From Rickettsia typhi (lineage in GTDB: Bacteria > Pseudomonadota > Alphaproteobacteria > Rickettsiales > UBA1997), in NCBI GenBank assembly GCA_945906835.1, contig CAMDRL010000026.1:1-12375 (forward strand): DNA of 12,375 nucleotides. The letters run 5' to 3'. Both the position numbers and the translations under genes were made by a program. Under the pieces are notes generated by a model. It was not told where the DNA came from and did not search any database. It was given only the letters and a program-made list of their open reading frames with translations. Positions 1-7,335 of this stretch are shown here, in pieces (positions within the stretch are counted from its first letter, which is position 1; the number at the start of each line of letters is the position of its first letter).

Positions 1-234
1 TTATGCTATATTATTGAAAATGTTGAGCGAATTTCCTCTCTAAAGTTGTCTAGACCCTTAAAAATTAATTCTTGGTCTAGTCGGCATTTGCAATGCCGAC
101 TTAACAAAACTCAAAAGTTAGATCGAGAGTTGAACATATTTTTGGGGCACAGTCTCACTTTGGCGGGCGCTTGGTCAGAACAATTGGAATGGCTCGGGCT
201 GAGTAAAAATTGGAATGATGGATTTGGTTTATAA
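1..234 (+). CDS. 3' end of an unrecognised reading frame (partial or remnant)
   Basis: The frame is open from the first base of the window to the TAA at 232-234, so any gene here starts upstream and only its last 77 codons are seen. The C-terminus is rich in Trp and Leu and ends in SKNWNDGFGL. I do not recognise a family. A perfect 10-bp inverted repeat (79-101) lies inside the frame and encodes SSRHLQCRLN, which could mean that a palindromic element has inserted or that the frame is not truly coding. The first 300 bases are about 39% G+C by my count, clearly above the very AT-rich spacer that follows, which hints at different ancestry. A 27-codon ORF (236-319, ATG to TGA) starts one base after the stop, in another frame; it could be the start of a second, decayed gene. 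It may be a degraded mobile-element or phage gene, but no motif supports that. Confidence 0.3.
   Translation, partial: LCYIIENVERISSLKLSRPLKINSWSSRHLQCRLNKTQKLDRELNIFLGHSLTLAGAWSEQLEWLGLSKNWNDGFGL
79..101. repeat. perfect 10-bp inverted repeat with 3-nt loop
   Basis: AGTCGGCATT (79-88) is followed by TGC and then by its exact reverse complement AATGCCGACT (92-101). The arms are G+C-richer than their surroundings and no T-run follows, so it is unlikely to be an intrinsic terminator. It may be a small palindromic repeat, a protein binding site or part of a mobile element end. It is unrelated in sequence to the palindromes at 4494-4557 and 10972-11057. Confidence 0.6.
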
Positions 235-577
235 TATGGTTCGTTTAACCCAGCTGATTAAATTGCAGATTAAAGAACAAGGGACGACTCCGTCCTTGTC
301 TAATATGAAGGTGGCGTGAGAGAAAAAATGCCAAAAATATTCCAAAAATATTCCAAAAAATAGGTTATTTTCTAAGATTTTTTGGATAGAAAAAATATCT
401 CAAATTTTAAGAACAGAAAGTCATAAAATAAATTTTTGAATTGGGATTTTTGGGAAATTAATTTATAAAAAACGAATTTTTAGAGGTTCCCTATAAATTT
501 AGTTTATAAGTAAAATTTTACATAAAAAACCTCATTACAGACCTTATCTGTAACGAGGTTTTAAAAGAAGATAAGAT
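235..577. other. non-coding, AT-rich spacer
   Basis: I see no convincing gene here. From about 320 the sequence turns extremely AT-rich. It holds a short tandem repeat (CCAAAAATATT at 331-341 and 342-352, followed by a degenerate third start) and ends in the minus-strand terminator that serves the acetolactate synthase gene. The 27-codon ORF at 236-319 is too short to call. Confidence 0.6.
524..562 (-). terminator. Rho-independent terminator of the ALS gene
   Basis: The arms 526-541 and 547-562 pair over 16 positions with a single mismatch around a 5-nt loop. Read on the minus strand, the stem is followed by a run of T (524-529 on the plus strand is A6). It lies 15 bases past the ALS stop codon and so ends that transcript right after the gene. 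Confidence 0.85.
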
Positions 578-2350
578 TTATACAGCGTTAATATCTTTCT
601 GAACATATTGTTTAGCTTGAGAACCGAGTAAAATTTCATTATGAGCTGCGCCAGCTGGAATCATCGGGAAAACATTTTCAGATTTTTCAATGATGCATTC
701 AAAAAGTACGGGACCTTTGTGATCAAGCATTTCTTTAAATTTAGATTCTAAATCTTTTGGATTTTCGCAGTACATGCCTTTAATGCCAAAAGATTCGGCT
801 AATTTTGTAAAATCAGGTAGAGATTCCATGTAAGATTGGCTTTCACGATTTTGAAAAACTAACTCTTGCCACTGTCTAACCATTCCCATGTAATGGTTAT
901 TAAGAATAATAATTTTTACTGGAAGATTATATTGTTTGATGGTTGCAAGTTCTTGCAAATTCATCATAAATGAAGCATCACCACTGATACAAATTACTAA
1001 ATCTTTAGGATTAGCAATTTGAGCACCAAGCGCAGCTGGAACGCCATAACCCATGGTACCAAGTCCACCAGAAGTTAACCATTTTTTTGGTTCATCAAAT
1101 TGTAAATATTGAGCTGTCCACATTTGATGTTGTCCAACATCAGTTGAGATGAAGGGTCTTTGTTTTTTAGTTAAGTCATTCAAAAGTTGTAAAGCAAAAC
1201 CAGGTTTGATGGCTTTTGCGCTTTTTTCATAAGATAAAGAATCAATATCTTGCCATTCTTTAATTTTTTTCCACCAAGTAGAAATTTCTTTTTTACGATT
1301 TTTTAATTGGCGTTTTTTCCATTCCTCAAGAATTGCTTCAATTGCAGCAGCAGCATCACCAATGATTGGCACATCAACTTTTATGATTTTGTCAATTGAG
1401 CAATTATCAATATCAATGTGAATTTTTTTAGAATTTGGTGAGAAGGCGTTAACGCGACCAGTAATGCGATCATCAAAACGAGCTCCAATATTAATCATAA
1501 TATCGCAATCATGCATTGCCATATTGGCTTCAAAAGTGCCATGCATACCAAGCATGCCTATGAAATGCGGGTCAGAAGCGGGGAATCCACCTAAGCCCAT
1601 TAAAGTGTTGGTAATTGGATAGCCAGTTGTTTGGACTAATTCAGTAAGTAATTTGCTGGCTTTTTCACCAGAATTAATAACACCTCCGCCAGTGTAAAAT
1701 ATTGGTCTTTCGGCTTTTTCAAGAAGATCAACTGCCTGGTTTATTTTATCGTGATCAATGTGAGTTTGTTTTGCTCGCACTTGGTAAGAAGGGCGATTGA
1801 TGGCAACTTTTCCTTCATAAAAAGCGTGGTTATTTTGTACATCTTTTGGAATGTCAATTAATACTGGACCAGGACGACCAGTGCGCGCAATATGGAAAGC
1901 TTCATGAATAATGTAGCCCAAATCTTTTACATCTCTAACTAAATAATTATATTTGGTACAAGATCGAGTAAGACCAGTAATATCAGCTTCTTGAAAGCCA
2001 TCTGTTCCAATAATTGAAACAGGAACTTGCCCTGAAATACAAACTAAAGGAATAGAATCTAAATAAGCATCGGTAAGACCAGTAATAGCATTAGTTGCAC
2101 CGGGACCAGAAGTTACGGTGATAACACCAACTTTACCAGTTGAGCGGGCATAACCTTCAGCGGCATGTGCAGCAGCTTGTTCATGGCGATTCAATATATG
2201 CTTTATTTTATCTTGCATAAAAAGTGCGTCATAAAATGGTAAAATTGCACCACCGGGATAACCAAAAATTGTATCAACACCTTCATTAATGAAGGCTTGA
2301 ACTATGATCTCTGCGCCACTTAATTTATTTGATGATTTTAAATCGGTCAT
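578..2350 (-). CDS. ilvB: acetolactate (acetohydroxyacid) synthase large subunit
   Basis: A ThDP- and FAD-dependent cytosolic enzyme that condenses two pyruvates to acetolactate, or pyruvate with 2-oxobutyrate to acetohydroxybutyrate: the first common step of valine, leucine and isoleucine synthesis. The 590 residues show the full three-domain order: N-terminal ThDP domain (about 10-170) with catalytic Glu57 in RHEQAAAHAAEGYAR, central FAD-type domain (about 200-340) with RFDDRITGRV at 291-300, and C-terminal ThDP domain with GDAS (457-460) and Asn484-Asn485 closing the metal/ThDP motif. MVRQWQ at 490-495 contains the conserved active-site Trp. The RFDDRITG motif favours an anabolic AHAS over catabolic AlsS or glyoxylate carboligase. 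Length is normal and no key residue is missing. The regulatory small subunit gene (ilvN/ilvH), usually next downstream, is absent: a terminator follows directly. No Shine-Dalgarno sequence precedes the ATG. Naming it ilvB rather than ilvI is arbitrary. Confidence 0.96.
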   Translation of the reverse strand: MTDLKSSNKLSGAEIIVQAFINEGVDTIFGYPGGAILPFYDALFMQDKIKHILNRHEQAAAHAAEGYARSTGKVGVITVTSGPGATNAITGLTDAYLDSIPLVCISGQVPVSIIGTDGFQEADITGLTRSCTKYNYLVRDVKDLGYIIHEAFHIARTGRPGPVLIDIPKDVQNNHAFYEGKVAINRPSYQVRAKQTHIDHDKINQAVDLLEKAERPIFYTGGGVINSGEKASKLLTELVQTTGYPITNTLMGLGGFPASDPHFIGMLGMHGTFEANMAMHDCDIMINIGARFDDRITGRVNAFSPNSKKIHIDIDNCSIDKIIKVDVPIIGDAAAAIEAILEEWKKRQLKNRKKEISTWWKKIKEWQDIDSLSYEKSAKAIKPGFALQLLNDLTKKQRPFISTDVGQHQMWTAQYLQFDEPKKWLTSGGLGTMGYGVPAALGAQIANPKDLVICISGDASFMMNLQELATIKQYNLPVKIIILNNHYMGMVRQWQELVFQNRESQSYMESLPDFTKLAESFGIKGMYCENPKDLESKFKEMLDHKGPVLFECIIEKSENVFPMIPAGAAHNEILLGSQAKQYVQKDINAV

Positions 2351-2501
2351 TTGATTTGGAGAAATTTTTAAAGTTGAAGATTTTATTTAATTGCTAGCAG
2401 CATTGTGAATCAAGAAAAATTTTAGACCATTGATTTTTTATTGCTAAAAAATACCTTAACCTCATTCATATCTTTTTCCTTTAATCAAATTAATTTTAAA
2501 C
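2351..2501. promoter_or_regulatory. divergent promoter region between ALS gene and fabZ
   Basis: This 151-bp gap must hold the promoters of both the minus-strand ALS gene and the plus-strand fabZ cluster. I see no strong sigma-70 box pair in either direction. TTGATT (2430-2435) with TACCTT (2452-2457) at 16-bp spacing is the best plus-strand candidate and is weak. An 8-bp palindrome TGCTAGCA lies within 2391-2401 and could be an operator. A short minus-strand ORF is described separately. Confidence 0.4.
2422..2469 (-). CDS. possible 15-aa leader ORF upstream of the ALS gene
   Basis: On the minus strand, AAAGGA precedes an ATG at 2469 by 7 bases. The frame reads [15 protein letters not shown] and stops at 2422-2424, 71 bases before the ALS start codon. 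This is the only start in the window with a purine-rich sequence resembling a Shine-Dalgarno site. Its position suits a leader peptide for transcription attenuation, as known for ilv operons in enterobacteria. Against this, it has just three Val and no Leu or Ile, and I found no clear terminator/antiterminator pair between it and the ALS gene. It may be chance. Confidence 0.2.
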   Translation of the reverse strand: MNEVKVFFSNKKSMV

Positions 2502-2969
2502 ATGACTTCGCCAACAATTATTAATATTGAACAAATTATTAAACTAATTCCGCATCGTTATCCACTTTTGTTGGTTGATAAGATCATTGCTGTTGAGCCT
2601 AATAAAAGCATTGTTGGGGTTAAGAATGTTACTTTTAATGAGCCGCATTTTACTGGCCATTTTCCTGACAAGCCAATTATGCCGGGAGTCTTAATTATTG
2701 AAGCAATGGCACAAGCTGGGGCAATTATGGTGATTCATTCTGGTGATTTTAATCCAGAAGATAATTTGGTTTATTTCATGTCAATTGATGGTGCAAAATT
2801 CAGAAAACCAGTTGTTCCAGGAGATGTGTTAGAGCTTCATATTGAAACTATTCAAAATCGTGGTGCAGTTTGGAAGCTTGCTGGAGTTGCTAAAGTTGAT
2901 GGTCAAAAAGTTGCTGAAGCAAATTTTTCAGCAATGATTGTAAATAAAAATAAAGCTAAAAATGACTAA
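2502..2969 (+). CDS. fabZ: 3-hydroxyacyl-ACP dehydratase FabZ
   Basis: A cytosolic hot-dog-fold enzyme of type II fatty acid synthesis that dehydrates (3R)-hydroxyacyl-ACP to trans-2-enoyl-ACP. At 155 residues it has the usual length. Visible family signatures are [13 protein letters not shown] (16-28), [20 protein letters not shown] with catalytic His53 and Glu67, and [10 protein letters not shown] (99-108). Its substrate, 3-hydroxyacyl-ACP, is also the substrate of LpxA, encoded by the next gene. The two reading frames overlap by 8 bases (the lpxA ATG lies in the last codons of fabZ), so they are very likely co-transcribed and translationally coupled. No Shine-Dalgarno motif precedes the ATG. 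In most alphaproteobacteria lpxD lies just upstream; here the divergent ALS gene does. Confidence 0.97.
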   Translation: MTSPTIINIEQIIKLIPHRYPLLLVDKIIAVEPNKSIVGVKNVTFNEPHFTGHFPDKPIMPGVLIIEAMAQAGAIMVIHSGDFNPEDNLVYFMSIDGAKFRKPVVPGDVLELHIETIQNRGAVWKLAGVAKVDGQKVAEANFSAMIVNKNKAKND

Positions 2970-3786
2970 AAAAATTCATCAATCAGCCATAGTTAGTGAT
3001 AAAGCAAAACTTGGCAATAATGTTGAAATTGGGGCCTATTCAATAATTGGAGAAAATGTTAAAATTGGCGACAATACAATTGTAAAATCACATGTCATTA
3101 TTGACGGCGATACTGAAATTGGTAAGAATAATGTGATTTTTCCTTTTGCTACAATTGGCTTAGTTCCGCAAGATTTAAAATTTAAAGGTGAAAAATCAAA
3201 AGTTATCATTGGCGACAATAACCAAATTCGCGAACATGTGACAATTCACTTGGGAACGCAAGATGGCAATATGGTTACTAAAATTGGCAGCAATTGTTTA
3301 TTGATGGTTGGGGTTCATGTGGCGCATGATTGCGTGGTTGGTGATAATGTAATTTTAGCTAATAATGCAACTTTGGCGGGGCATGTAGAAGTTGAAGATC
3401 ATGTGATTATTGGTGGTCTTTCAGCAATTCGTCAATTTGTAAGAATTGGTAAACATGCAATGATTGGTGGAATGTCTGGCGTTGAAAATGATGTAATTCC
3501 TTATGGAGCCGTCATGGGCGAAAGAGCTTCTTTAGCTGGTTTAAATTTAGTTGGCATGAAAAGAAGAGGTTTTAGTCGCGAAGATATTCATGCTTTACGC
3601 AATTTTTTTAAAAAATTATTTTCTGAAAATGGTGATAATTTTACAGTTCGCGTTGATCAACTATCTAAAGAATTTAAAAACCAAACAGTGCAAGATGTAG
3701 CTTTATTCGTGGGTTTACAAAAATCACGGGCGTTTTGCCAAGTGAAAGATATTTCAAAAAACTCAATTTTAGATAGCGAAGAATAA
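2962..3786 (+). CDS. lpxA: UDP-N-acetylglucosamine acyltransferase LpxA
   Basis: First enzyme of lipid A synthesis: a cytosolic homotrimer that moves a 3-hydroxyacyl chain from ACP to the 3-OH of UDP-GlcNAc. The 274 residues begin with a long series of hexapeptide repeats (I-G-D-N/V-I type, about 4-190) forming a left-handed beta-helix. His122 in [12 protein letters not shown] matches catalytic His125 of E. coli LpxA. The C-terminal part carries [18 protein letters not shown], strongly typical of LpxA, followed by the helical cap. Gly170 aligns by spacing with E. coli Gly173, the residue setting acyl chain length, so a C14-like rather than C10 chain is my inference. The gene overlaps fabZ by 8 bases and the exonuclease gene by one base (TAATG). 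Its presence implies that the organism makes lipid A. Confidence 0.97.
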   Translation: MTKKIHQSAIVSDKAKLGNNVEIGAYSIIGENVKIGDNTIVKSHVIIDGDTEIGKNNVIFPFATIGLVPQDLKFKGEKSKVIIGDNNQIREHVTIHLGTQDGNMVTKIGSNCLLMVGVHVAHDCVVGDNVILANNATLAGHVEVEDHVIIGGLSAIRQFVRIGKHAMIGGMSGVENDVIPYGAVMGERASLAGLNLVGMKRRGFSREDIHALRNFFKKLFSENGDNFTVRVDQLSKEFKNQTVQDVALFVGLQKSRAFCQVKDISKNSILDSEE

Positions 3787-4484
3787 TGCGTGAAATTTGC
3801 CTAGATACCGAAACTACTGGTTTAGACCCTAAAAATGGTGACAGAGTTGTTGAAATTGCCTGCGTTGAAATAATTAATAAAGTTAGAACTGGTAAATTTT
3901 TTCATACTTATATAAACCCTCGTCGTGACATGCCAGATGAGGCTTTTAGAATTCATGGAATTTCTACTGAATTTTTAAAAGATAAGCCAATTTTTGAATA
4001 TATTGCTGCAGATTTTTTAGAATTCATCAAAGATGCTAAAATTGTCATTCACAATGCTGCTTTTGATTTAAAATTTCTTAATCACGAATTGTCAATTTTA
4101 GGTCTTGAGTCTTTAAATAAAGATAATGTCATCGATTCACTTCTAATCGCCAGAAAAAAATTCCCAGGATCTCCAAACTCTTTAGATGCTTTATGTAAAA
4201 GATTTAATGTTGATTTATCTAAAAGAGAAAAACACGGCGCACTTTTAGATACCGAACTTTTAGTTGATGTTTATGTAGAACTAATGGGCGGTGCGCAAGG
4301 TGGTTTATCTTTTTTAGAACAGAAAAATGAAGAAAAATTTGAAATAACCAATGAAGAAATTTTTACAGTAAATAAGTTACAAAAATCTTTACCAAAGCGT
4401 AATTTTGATGTGTCTGCTGAAGATTTGCAAAGACATCAAGAATTTATTAAGAAAAATTTTAAGAGTAATTTCTGGGGTTACTAA
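3786..4484 (+). CDS. dnaQ: DNA polymerase III epsilon subunit (DnaQ-type 3'-5' exonuclease)
   Basis: A DEDDh-family 3'-5' exonuclease, the proofreading subunit of the replicative polymerase. All five catalytic residues are visible: Asp7 and Glu9 in CLDTETTGLD (Exo I), Asp94 in HNAAFDLKFLNHE (Exo II), and His150 and Asp155 in HGALLDTELL (Exo III). They match E. coli epsilon Asp12, Glu14, Asp103, His162 and Asp167 in order and spacing. The C-terminal part (about 175-232) is less conserved and, by family knowledge, would bind the polymerase alpha subunit. At 232 residues the length is normal for epsilon. The ATG overlaps the lpxA stop by one base (TAATG), so expression is probably coupled to the lipid A genes. 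A stand-alone DEDDh exonuclease is less likely given length and motifs. Confidence 0.93.
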   Translation: MREICLDTETTGLDPKNGDRVVEIACVEIINKVRTGKFFHTYINPRRDMPDEAFRIHGISTEFLKDKPIFEYIAADFLEFIKDAKIVIHNAAFDLKFLNHELSILGLESLNKDNVIDSLLIARKKFPGSPNSLDALCKRFNVDLSKREKHGALLDTELLVDVYVELMGGAQGGLSFLEQKNEEKFEITNEEIFTVNKLQKSLPKRNFDVSAEDLQRHQEFIKKNFKSNFWGY

Positions 4485-4493
4485 CTCTTTATC

Positions 4494-4557
4494 ATTCCCG
4501 CGAAGGCTTGAATCCAGTACTTACCTTATAAAATTGGATTCCCGCCTTCGTGGGAAT
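4494..4557. repeat. palindromic intergenic repeat, copy 1
   Basis: The arms 4494-4516 and 4535-4557 are inverted repeats matching at 20 of 23 positions, with an 18-nt AT-rich loop. The arms read ATTCCC.CGAAGGC...AATCCA. It starts 10 bases after the dnaQ stop and ends before comEC. It shares its plan and core (GAATCCAG, ACTT, TGGATTC and outer CATT/AATAAC-like ends) with the element at 10972-11057, so the two belong to one family. The folded RNA could act as a terminator or processing site for the upstream transcript, but no T-run follows the stem. Similar short palindromes are known in many proteobacteria; I cannot assign a named class. Confidence 0.8.
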
Positions 4558-4615
4558 AACAAAGAATCGGAGTCTGGGCGCATCAATTAATGTTTTACTT
4601 GTTTTTCTGATCTTG

Positions 4616-7213
4616 ATGAACATCAACAAAATCACCACAAAATTTCTAAAAATCCTTTCCCAAGAAAAAGACTCAATATTACTATGGATGCCTGTTTTTC
4701 TTGGCATCGGAATAGTTTTTTTCTTTTCATTTCCCAATATAAATCAAATAAAAATTCTTTTAAGCGCAATAATATTTTTATTGGCAATCGTACTTTTTTA
4801 TTTTGACCGATTTTCTTACCGTTGCTTTATTTACAGTATTTCTAGCGTGATGCTTTTAGGTTTCTTATGGTCGTCTTTTTATCAGAAATTTTTTGTTTTA
4901 GATCGACAACTTACAGGAAAAGTTTTTGTTGATGTAAAAGGTGAGGTTTTGGATATTAGAAAATTTAATAATCCAATAAATAATCGTGAAGGGTTTAATT
5001 TATTGATTGAAAACCCTGTTTTATATAAAACAAAATTTAGTGATAAAAAAAAAGAAGAGAAAAAAATAGTTAAGAAAAAACAGAAAAAAACTTCAGTAAA
5101 AAAGAAAAAATCTGCAAAACCAAAAGTGCCGAAAGAAAAAAAGATGACCAAAAAATTTCTCAAATTAATTAAGAAATGTGAAGAAGATTTAGTTTGTATT
5201 GAAGCTGTTAAGCAAGATTTTTTAAAACATGAAGCTGAAAAAAAATTGCATCGAGAAGAAAGATATTTTAATAAAAAATGTGGAGAAGATGCTCTTTGTA
5301 TAGAAAATTTAAAACAACAAAAAATTAAAAAATCCCAAGAAAAAACCTCAAAAAAACACACAAATACTAAATCTTTGGTAAAAGTAAAAAAAACCAGAAA
5401 AATTAGTGAAAAACAAATTGAAAAAAACTTTCTAAATTTAGCTGATTATCAAGAAATTGATCGTGAATTTTTGGACCATAGAGCCAATTATCAAGAAGTG
5501 AAATGGCAACAAAGTGGCGATTATAAAATCTTTTCAAATCCTCCAAAAAAAGTTTCAATTCTTTCTTATTCTAACGCTGATTTAAAAATTGCCAATTTAA
5601 AAATTGGCGATGTGGTTTTTCTTCGTGCTTCGCTTGAACCACCGCCACAAAAAGAATTTCTTAGAGGTTTTGATTATGCTTTAGATGCAGCTTTTAAAGG
5701 TATTGGTGGCTATGGACGCGGAATTGGTAAAATGGTGGTTTTACATGAAGAAAAAAACTCTTCTTTTGAAAATTTCATTGCTAATTTACGAAAATCCATC
5801 GAAGAAAAAATTACGGCGCAAATTCCAAGTGATGAAGGTGCAATCGCTGCGGCTTTGATGGTTGGCACTCAAAGCCTGATTTCAAAAGACGCAATGACAG
5901 AAATTAGAAATTCTGGCCTAGCACATTTATTGTCAATTTCTGGTTTGCATATGGCAATCGCTGCGGCAATTTTCTTTGCGGGCGCGCGTTTTTTATTATC
6001 GCGAAGCGAATATCTAACTTTACATTTCAACATTAAAAAAATTGCAGCAATTGCAGCAATTATCAGTGCTTATTTTTATTTAGAATTAGCCGATGCCCCT
6101 GTGCCAGCTGTAAGGTCTTTTATTATGGTGGTGATGGTTCTTATGGCAATATTAATTGATCTAAAAGCTGATGCCAAAAGATCGATTGCTTTAGCGGCTT
6201 TTGTTTTGTTGTTATTTAATCCTTACAATATTTTTTCGATTAGTTTCCAGCTTTCATTCGCGGCAATTCTTTCTCTAGCATGTTTTCACGAATTTACTTT
6301 AAAGCTAAAACCCAACTCAATTTCTGATTCATTATTCAGAAAATTTTTATGGTATTTTTTAGAAATTGCCTTGGCTTCAATTGTTGTGCAGATTGCCACT
6401 ATGCCTTTTTTAATTTATCATTTTAAGAATTTTTCTACTTATGGCTTACTGTCAAATATGTTGGCAATTCCTCTTACCACTTTTATTACGATGCCACTTG
6501 GCTTTTTAGCAATTTTTTTAATGCCTTTAGGGTTAGAAAAATTTGTGTTACAGCTTATGGGAATCTCAATTTCATGGGTTATTGATATTGCCAATTTTAT
6601 TTCGTCTCTAAAATATTCTTATTTCATCACGCCGCAAATGCCAAAATTTGCTTTTATTTTAGCTGTTATTGGTTGGCTAATTATGTGTTTGGTTAAAAGT
6701 AATTTGAGATGGCTTGGAGCTTTTATTTTTATGGCTTCATTTATTTCTTTGGTTTTTGTAAAGCAGCCAAATTTATTATTTGATGGTGAACAAAAATTCT
6801 TTGCAATTTATGACAAGCAAGATGGTTTAGTTTTCTCTGAAAAACTGCGTCCTTCAAAAAAACGCGATTTATGGATGAAAGAAATGAATGAAAATCAATT
6901 TAAATATTTTGAGGAATTTCCTCAATCTTGGCGCAAGAATAGAGGAATCGAGTGCGATGAAAAAAAATGTGAAATTAACAATTTTGATAAAAAAATTTTA
7001 GTTCTTTTGGGTCGCAATAAATTGTCAGAAATTTGTTCGGAAAATTTTGATATAATAGTTAATTTAACTTCTAAATATAAACTTCCAGAGTGTTTTTCTA
7101 AAGATAAAATTATAATTGATAATGCAAATTTCTATCAAAAAGGTGGGCATTTTTTATATTTCGATAAAGAGCAAATCAGAATTGAAACTGCCAGAAAAGC
7201 CAGAAAAGATTAA
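4616..7213 (+). CDS. comEC: ComEC/Rec2 family DNA uptake channel protein
   Basis: An inner-membrane protein that passes single-stranded DNA into the cytoplasm during natural transformation. The 865 residues begin with two or three membrane segments (about 21-85), then a soluble DUF4131-like region (about 95-380), then the competence domain with DEGAIAAALMVGTQS (406-420), LAHLLSISGLHMAIAAA (435-451) and several further membrane segments to about 715. The soluble region is split by a lysine-rich insertion (about 141-300) with two copies of a Cys-x5-Cys motif. The C-terminus (about 720-865) has the CDEKKC-type segment known from alphaproteobacterial members, but no metallo-beta-lactamase motif (HxHxDH). 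I chose the ATG at 4616. The frame stays open upstream to a GTG at 4550, but that lies inside the palindromic repeat, and a start at 4616 gives a sensible N-terminus just ahead of the first membrane segment. There is no Shine-Dalgarno site. Family call sure; actual competence is not shown. Confidence 0.92.
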   Translation: MNINKITTKFLKILSQEKDSILLWMPVFLGIGIVFFFSFPNINQIKILLSAIIFLLAIVLFYFDRFSYRCFIYSISSVMLLGFLWSSFYQKFFVLDRQLTGKVFVDVKGEVLDIRKFNNPINNREGFNLLIENPVLYKTKFSDKKKEEKKIVKKKQKKTSVKKKKSAKPKVPKEKKMTKKFLKLIKKCEEDLVCIEAVKQDFLKHEAEKKLHREERYFNKKCGEDALCIENLKQQKIKKSQEKTSKKHTNTKSLVKVKKTRKISEKQIEKNFLNLADYQEIDREFLDHRANYQEVKWQQSGDYKIFSNPPKKVSILSYSNADLKIANLKIGDVVFLRASLEPPPQKEFLRGFDYALDAAFKGIGGYGRGIGKMVVLHEEKNSSFENFIANLRKSIEEKITAQIPSDEGAIAAALMVGTQSLISKDAMTEIRNSGLAHLLSISGLHMAIAAAIFFAGARFLLSRSEYLTLHFNIKKIAAIAAIISAYFYLELADAPVPAVRSFIMVVMVLMAILIDLKADAKRSIALAAFVLLLFNPYNIFSISFQLSFAAILSLACFHEFTLKLKPNSISDSLFRKFLWYFLEIALASIVVQIATMPFLIYHFKNFSTYGLLSNMLAIPLTTFITMPLGFLAIFLMPLGLEKFVLQLMGISISWVIDIANFISSLKYSYFITPQMPKFAFILAVIGWLIMCLVKSNLRWLGAFIFMASFISLVFVKQPNLLFDGEQKFFAIYDKQDGLVFSEKLRPSKKRDLWMKEMNENQFKYFEEFPQSWRKNRGIECDEKKCEINNFDKKILVLLGRNKLSEICSENFDIIVNLTSKYKLPECFSKDKIIIDNANFYQKGGHFLYFDKEQIRIETARKARKD

Positions 7214-7260
7214 GAAAAAATCAGAATCTTTTAAAGAATTGTAAATATTGAGAAGAGAGA

Positions 7261-7335
7261 TGGTGACCCCTACGGAATTCGAATCCGTATTGCCACCGTG
7301 AAAGGGTGGCGTCCTAACCGTTAGACGAAGGGGCC
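7261..7335 (-). tRNA. tRNA-Glu (anticodon UUC)
   Basis: The minus strand folds as a complete 75-nt cloverleaf. The acceptor stem GGCCCCT pairs with AGGGGTC (one G-U), followed by discriminator A and an encoded CCA at 7261-7263. The anticodon stem CCACC/GGTGG holds loop CTTTCAC with anticodon TTC (7300-7302 on the plus strand). The T arm contains ATTCGAAT. It is convergent with comEC, 47 bases apart, and I see no clear terminator between them. Confidence 0.97.

Noticed and set aside
331..360. tandem CCAAAAATATT units as a possible CRISPR or iteron start
   Set aside because: Only two exact 11-bp units with no spacers and in AT-rich low-complexity DNA; too little for a CRISPR array or origin.
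4550..4615. GTG start at 4550 giving ComEC 22 extra residues
   Set aside because: The GTG lies inside the right arm of the palindromic repeat, so the extension is probably non-coding; the ATG at 4616 is the better start.
4882..5361. 159-codon minus-strand frame rich in Phe and Ser
   Set aside because: It is the complement of the lysine-rich ComEC insertion; poly-Lys read backwards gives poly-Phe/Ser. No family resemblance.
5036..5515. ComEC insertion as a Rickettsia-type palindromic element inserted in frame
   Set aside because: Those elements are palindromic; this tract is A-rich with no inverted arms that I can see, so that explanation does not fit.
7214..7260. terminator between comEC and tRNA-Glu
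   Set aside because: There is a T-run on the minus strand near 7214-7219 but no convincing G+C-containing stem before it.
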